Shown here: in pieces, positions 5,541-8,796 of the stretch
How the letters are laid out: every line of letters starts with the position of its first letter
How positions within the stretch are numbered: the stretch's first letter is position 1
NCBI GenBank assembly: GCA_036375275.1
Contig: DASUSF010000044.1
Span: 1 to 8,796, forward strand
DNA length: 8,796 nucleotides
From: DASUSF01 sp036375275
GTDB taxonomy: Bacteria > Pseudomonadota > Alphaproteobacteria > Geminicoccales > Geminicoccaceae
Direction: 5' to 3'
Position numbers and translations under genes: made by a program
Notes under the pieces: generated by a model
The model's database searches: none
What the model saw: the letters and a program-made list of their open reading frames with translations, nothing else
Told to the model about the DNA's origin: nothing

Positions 5541-7508
5541 TCAGGCCACCCTGACCTCGAGCACGCCGGGACGGTCGATGAGCGCCGCGGCGGCCACGGG
5601 GTCGGCGGGGCGGCCGAGGTGGAATCCCTGGACCTCGTCGCAGCCTTCGCTGGCCAGGATCTCGAGCTGGCGCCCGCGCTCGACCCCTTCCGCAGTGACG
5701 ATCATGCCCAGCCGGTGGCCGAGCCGGATCACCGCCGCGACGATGGCGCGAACGTCCGGATCGTCCTCGATCCGCCGCACGAACGACTGGTCGATCTTGA
5801 TCCGGTCGATCGGGAACCGGGTCAGGTAGCTCAGCGACGAGTAGCCGGTCCCGAAGTCGTCGAGCGACAGGCGGACGCCGAGCGCCTTGATCCGGATGAG
5901 ATTGTCCAGCGTCTCGGGGACGTCGCGCAGCACGAGGTTTTCGGTCACCTCGAGATCGAGCCGCGCAGGCTCGAGACCGCTCTCCTCGAGCACCCGGGCG
6001 ATCATCTCGGCCGGCTCGCGGCGGCTGAACTGAGCGGTCGACAGATTGACCGAGATCCGGATGTCGTCGGGCCAGCCGGCCGCGATCCGGCAGGCCTCGC
6101 GTAGCACCCAGGCGCCGATCGGGACGATCAGGCCGGTCTCCTCGGCCAGCGGGATGAACTGATCCGGCGCGACGGTTCCGAGGCGCGGGTGCTGCCAGCG
6201 AAGCAGCGCCTCGAACCCGGTGAGGCGCGCGCCCGGCATGGCGAAGATCGGCTGGAAGTGCAGCCTGAACTGGCCCTCGGCCAGCGCCTGACGCAGATCC
6301 GCTTCCAGCGTGCGCCGGGCGTCGCACCGGGCGGTCATGTCCGCGGTGTACAGGCGGTAGCTGCTCGAGACGTCCGCCTTGGCTTCCTGGAGCGCGACGC
6401 CGGCTTCGCGAAGCAGCTGGTCGGCCGAGCCGCCGGCGTGGCCGGCGAATGCGATCCCGATGCTGCAGCCGGCCTCGACCTTCTCGTCGCCCAGCTGGAT
6501 CGGCAAGGCCATCACGCGGAGGATCCGCGCTGCCAGTCCCTCGGCCGCCCGAGCGTCGTCGACCCCGCTCAGGACGACCGCGAACTCGTCGCCGCCGAGG
6601 CGGGCGATCGTGTCGCCGGCGCGGACGCTGCGCCGCAGCCGCTCTGCCACCTCGACCAGCAGGCGGTCGCCCGCAGCCTCCCCGAGCCGCTCGTTGACCG
6701 GCTTGAAGCGGTCCAGATCGAGGCACAGAAGCACCGTGGCCCCCCGGCGCAGCGCCTCGTCCAGCCGGATCCGGCACAGCGACCGGTTGGGCAGGCCGGT
6801 CAACGGGTCGTGATGGGCCGCGTGCCTGATCTCCGCTTCCGCCCGTCGCAGGCCCTCGAGCCCCCGCCACAGCGAGCCGACCGGCAGGACGGTCGCGAGG
6901 GCGAGCACTATGGCGAGCGCGACGATCGCGGCACCGGCAGTGCGCCAATAGCCCGCTGCCGGCTCCGCCAGATCGACCTCGACCTCGGCCGTGCCGGCAA
7001 AGCCGCTCCCGTTCGTGACCGGCACCTCGACCACGGCGTGCCGGCCCGGCTGACGGTCCAACCTCCTCTCAAGGAGCTCCACCACCCGCGTTCCGCGCGC
7101 CGGTACCGCCGGGATCTCGATCCCGGTGTCACGCGTCGCCCCTTCGGGTCCGGGCGCGTCGTGCGGATCCGAACGGAGGATGACCCGGCCGTCCCGATCC
7201 CGAACGACGAAGCCGCTGACGAGGCTCAGACTGGTCGCCAGCGCCAGAACCTCGAGGTCCCGATCCCGCACCTCGCCCGTCGCCAGCAGGCGGTCGAGAG
7301 CGAGGTCGTTCCGAAGGGTCTCGACCCAGCGGGCCGCCGCGCTCCGGGCCTCGTCCGCCAGGTGGTGGTGCGCGACCCCCGAGGCGAGGAGCAGCCCCGC
7401 CGCCACGATCAGCCCGCTGACCAGGACCGGGAGCATGAACGGCGGCGCGTTGCGGAGCGTGGACGAGGGCACGATGTCGATCTGCGGCTGTACGAGGATC
7501 GTCACCAT
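5541..7508 (-). CDS. Membrane-anchored GGDEF-EAL cyclic di-GMP turnover protein
   Basis: A 655-aa protein with both domains for making (GGDEF) and breaking (EAL) cyclic di-GMP. Two membrane segments (about residues 24-46 and 190-212) bracket a periplasmic sensor region of about 140 residues that I do not recognise. The diguanylate cyclase motif GGDEF (305-309) is intact, with an inhibitory I-site RAGD (296-299) five residues before it and DPLTGLPNR at 234-242. The phosphodiesterase part keeps EAL (433-435), SVNLS (486-490), EVTEN (520-524), DDFGTGYSSL (550-559), KID (571-573) and EGVE (607-610), so both activities look possible. Which dominates is unknown. The start at 7508 places the first membrane segment near the N-terminus; no clear SD is visible. 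It lies 143 bp downstream of the response-regulator gene on the same strand, separated by hairpins. Confidence 0.95.
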   Translation of the reverse strand: MVTILVQPQIDIVPSSTLRNAPPFMLPVLVSGLIVAAGLLLASGVAHHHLADEARSAAARWVETLRNDLALDRLLATGEVRDRDLEVLALATSLSLVSGFVVRDRDGRVILRSDPHDAPGPEGATRDTGIEIPAVPARGTRVVELLERRLDRQPGRHAVVEVPVTNGSGFAGTAEVEVDLAEPAAGYWRTAGAAIVALAIVLALATVLPVGSLWRGLEGLRRAEAEIRHAAHHDPLTGLPNRSLCRIRLDEALRRGATVLLCLDLDRFKPVNERLGEAAGDRLLVEVAERLRRSVRAGDTIARLGGDEFAVVLSGVDDARAAEGLAARILRVMALPIQLGDEKVEAGCSIGIAFAGHAGGSADQLLREAGVALQEAKADVSSSYRLYTADMTARCDARRTLEADLRQALAEGQFRLHFQPIFAMPGARLTGFEALLRWQHPRLGTVAPDQFIPLAEETGLIVPIGAWVLREACRIAAGWPDDIRISVNLSTAQFSRREPAEMIARVLEESGLEPARLDLEVTENLVLRDVPETLDNLIRIKALGVRLSLDDFGTGYSSLSYLTRFPIDRIKIDQSFVRRIEDDPDVRAIVAAVIRLGHRLGMIVTAEGVERGRQLEILASEGCDEVQGFHLGRPADPVAAAALIDRPGVLEVRVA

Positions 7509-7583
7509 GAAGGCCCGGCATGAATAAAGAGTAAGCCGGAAGGCGTAGGCGAGGCGACCGGGCCAGGGGCGTGGATCGGGCTC

Positions 7584-7622
7584 CGGACGCCCGGCTGCCG
7601 GGGTATCCGGGCCGGGCGTCCG
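7584..7622 (-). terminator. Strong hairpin downstream of the response regulator
   Basis: A perfect 12-bp inverted repeat (CGGACGCCCGGC 7584-7595 with GCCGGGCGTCCG 7611-7622) has a loop that can pair further (CCGG 7598-7601 with CCGG 7607-7610). It lies in the 143-bp gap between the regulator and the GGDEF-EAL gene. No T-tract follows on the minus strand, so it is either an atypical terminator, an attenuator or an RNA-stabilising structure. Confidence 0.5.
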
Positions 7623-7631
7623 TCTGCCTCG

Positions 7632-7653
7632 GAGCCGGCTGACCCGCCGGCTC
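7632..7653 (-). terminator. Hairpin overlapping the response-regulator stop codon
   Basis: A perfect 8-bp inverted repeat (GAGCCGGC 7632-7639 with GCCGGCTC 7646-7653) with a six-base loop. It begins inside the stop codon of the response-regulator gene and is followed on the minus strand by the larger hairpin at 7622-7584. The tandem arrangement supports a role in transcript ending or 3'-end protection. No T-tract is seen. Confidence 0.4.
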
Positions 7654-8398
7654 AGTCGACCGCCGCGGTCTCGCCGGGCGGCACGAAGATGTAGCCGGCA
7701 CCGCGCACGGTCTTGATCACCTGCGGCTTCGCCGGGTCGTCCTCGATCTTGCGCCGGAGCCGGGCGATCCGGATGTCGATCGAGCGGTCGAACGGCTCCC
7801 AGTCCTTGTTGTGCGCGAGGTCGAGCAGGCGGTCGCGCGACAGCACCCGGTTGGGGTTGTCCGCGAACGCCTTGAGCAGGTCGTACTCCATGCTCGTGAT
7901 CGGGATGTCGCTGCCATCGGCGGCAAGCAGGCGGTGGGCATCGAGGTCCAGCCGGCAGGTGCCGAACCTGATGCTGGGGCCGGTCGGACCCGGCGCGTCG
8001 GCGGGCGCCGGGCGCGACCTGCCCTGTGGCAGCCGGCGCAGCACCGAGCGCACCCGGGCGAGCAGCTCGCGCAGGTCGACCGGCTTCGCGATGTAGTCGT
8101 CCGCGCCCATCTCGAGGCCGACGATGCGGTCGACGACCCCGCCCGCCGCCGTCAGCATGACGATCCCGACCTTGGTGTGCTCGCGCAGGTAGCGCGCCAG
8201 GGTGAGGCCGTCCTCGCCCGGCATGGTGATGTCCAGGATGACGAGGTCGGCCGGCCGCGTGGCGAGGACCTGGCGCATCTCGGCGCCGCCGTCGGCCGCG
8301 CTCACCTCGAAGCCGCTATGGGAAAGGTAGTCGCTCAGCATGAGCCGGATCTCCGGCTCGTCGTCGACCACGACGATGTGCGGGCGCGTGCTGGCCAT
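7652..8398 (-). CDS. OmpR/PhoB-family response regulator
   Basis: A 248-aa DNA-binding response regulator. The receiver domain (about residues 7-122) has the full phosphorylation site: acidic pair D12-D13, phospho-acceptor D56 in LDITMPGEDGL, T83 and K105 in KP. A Pro/Ala-rich linker (124-141) joins it to an OmpR-type winged helix (about 143-241), with SMEYDLLKAFADNPNRVLSR (169-188), DRSIDIRIARLRRKIEDDP (204-222) and the KTVRGAGYIF wing (229-238). The start at 8398 is chosen because the receiver fold begins at once; the frame stays open farther upstream, and an ATG at 8428 would add ten residues. The SD is weak at both. Its target genes are not known. The likely partner kinase starts divergently at about 8611, and the GGDEF-EAL gene follows on the same strand. 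Confidence 0.95.
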   Translation of the reverse strand: MASTRPHIVVVDDEPEIRLMLSDYLSHSGFEVSAADGGAEMRQVLATRPADLVILDITMPGEDGLTLARYLREHTKVGIVMLTAAGGVVDRIVGLEMGADDYIAKPVDLRELLARVRSVLRRLPQGRSRPAPADAPGPTGPSIRFGTCRLDLDAHRLLAADGSDIPITSMEYDLLKAFADNPNRVLSRDRLLDLAHNKDWEPFDRSIDIRIARLRRKIEDDPAKPQVIKTVRGAGYIFVPPGETAAVD

Positions 8399-8610
8399 GT
8401 GGGGAGCCTGACCCTCTTCCTGATACATCTGAAACAAAGCGCAACGCCGCGAGACATCAAGCCGAAAACCGCCTGATCTAGCTCTGGACCCCGCCAGTGC
8501 CTCGGCAAGGTCACCCGGAGCCCCACCATGCAGCGATCCGAGCGCCGCGTCGCCAGCCCGGGCCGACCGGCGTCCGCCGGTTGACCCTTCGACGCCGGAA
8601 ACGCAGCCCG
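8399..8610. promoter_or_regulatory. Divergent promoter region, response regulator / putative sensor gene
   Basis: About 212 bp between two divergent genes, less if the right-hand gene starts earlier. On the minus strand TTGATG (8460-8455) has a -35 look, with a poor -10 candidate TTGTTT (8437-8432) at 17-bp spacing; the match is too weak to be firm. On the plus strand a GGAG (8517-8520) lies seven bases before an ATG (8528) that opens an 18-codon frame ending at TGA 8582-8584, a possible short leader. No direct repeats suggesting phosphorylated-regulator binding stood out. Confidence 0.3.
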
Positions 8611-8796
8611 ATGCTCGCCCGCAGCCTCGACTTCGACGTGCCGGGGCCTGGCGCGGCGGCGGCGCCCGGGGTGGCGCGGCCCGCACCGCAGCCGTGCTCT
8701 GCCGCCGGCCGCCATGGCAGGCAGCTGTCGCGCAACTACGCCCTCGTCGCGGTGGCGAGCGTGCTGCCCTTCCTGCTGGTGGTCGTCGTGCTCGCC
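8611..8796 (+). CDS. Putative membrane sensor protein (likely partner histidine kinase), N-terminal fragment
   Basis: A frame open to the window edge, 62 codons from ATG 8611, with strong G/C third positions. It encodes an Ala/Pro-rich N-terminal tail (about residues 1-38), a basic stretch RHGRQLSRN, and then a hydrophobic segment of about 20 residues starting near YALVAVAS (from about residue 43), fitting a first membrane helix with a cytoplasmic N-terminus. Only the membrane anchor is visible; no kinase motif lies inside the window. The histidine-kinase call rests on its place beside, and divergent from, an OmpR-type regulator. The start is uncertain: the frame is open back past 8497, with GTG at 8497 and TTG at 8581 as alternatives. 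It could equally be another membrane sensor or signalling protein. Confidence 0.6.
   Translation, partial: MLARSLDFDVPGPGAAAAPGVARPAPQPCSAAGRHGRQLSRNYALVAVASVLPFLLVVVVLA

Noticed and set aside
4213..5829. 538-codon plus-strand frame over the CoA-transferase and beyond
   Set aside because: Frame-shifted reading, Arg/Ala-rich, crosses a convergent gene boundary.
5461..6948. 495-codon minus-strand frame inside the GGDEF-EAL gene
   Set aside because: Shifted frame; every GGDEF and EAL motif lies in the other frame.
6189..7523. 444-codon plus-strand frame opposite the GGDEF-EAL gene
   Set aside because: Antisense shadow with no domain signature.
8399..8686. N-terminal extension of the response regulator up to 8686
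   Set aside because: The receiver domain begins right after the ATG at 8398. The extension has no family counterpart and would cover the divergent promoter and the start of the next gene.

Overview
The window is very G+C-rich with strongly G/C-biased third codon positions. Gene content (hopanoid genes, a DUF29 protein, an OmpR-type regulator, a GGDEF-EAL protein) and protein style suggest an alphaproteobacterium, perhaps of the Rhodospirillales/Geminicoccaceae kind. The lineage is an inference from style, not a match. All long genes read through without frameshifts. No tRNA, rRNA, CRISPR array, transposase or phage gene was seen.

Layout. (1) Positions 1-3753, minus strand: a hopanoid block transcribed right to left, hpnB (glycosyltransferase) - shc/hpnF (squalene-hopene cyclase) - hpnG (nucleoside phosphorylase, cut by the left window edge). 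Shc makes the C30 hopene skeleton. HpnG acts in building the C35 side chain after HpnH adds adenosine. The squalene-making genes hpnC, hpnD and hpnE, often placed just before shc, are absent here. hpnG carries a palindromic repeat of about 144 bp inserted in frame at 88-231. (2) Positions 3861-5527, plus strand: a DUF29 gene and a CaiB/BaiF (family III) CoA-transferase overlapping by ATGA, divergent from hpnB. (3) Positions 5541-8398, minus strand: a membrane-anchored GGDEF-EAL protein with both catalytic motif sets intact, preceded by an OmpR/PhoB-type response regulator. Two perfect hairpins lie between them. (4) Positions 8611-8796, plus strand: the start of a gene with one membrane segment, divergent from the regulator and probably its sensor kinase; it runs off the right edge.

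Intergenic space is small. The CoA-transferase and GGDEF-EAL genes converge with 13 bp between their stop codons. Divergent promoters must lie at 3754-3860 and about 8399-8610.

The most unusual point is the hpnG insertion: a mobile-looking, hairpin-rich repeat appears to have become part of a conserved enzyme without breaking its frame, comparable in principle to Rickettsia palindromic elements. The rest is largely recognisable cellular machinery; no wholly new multi-gene system is evident.
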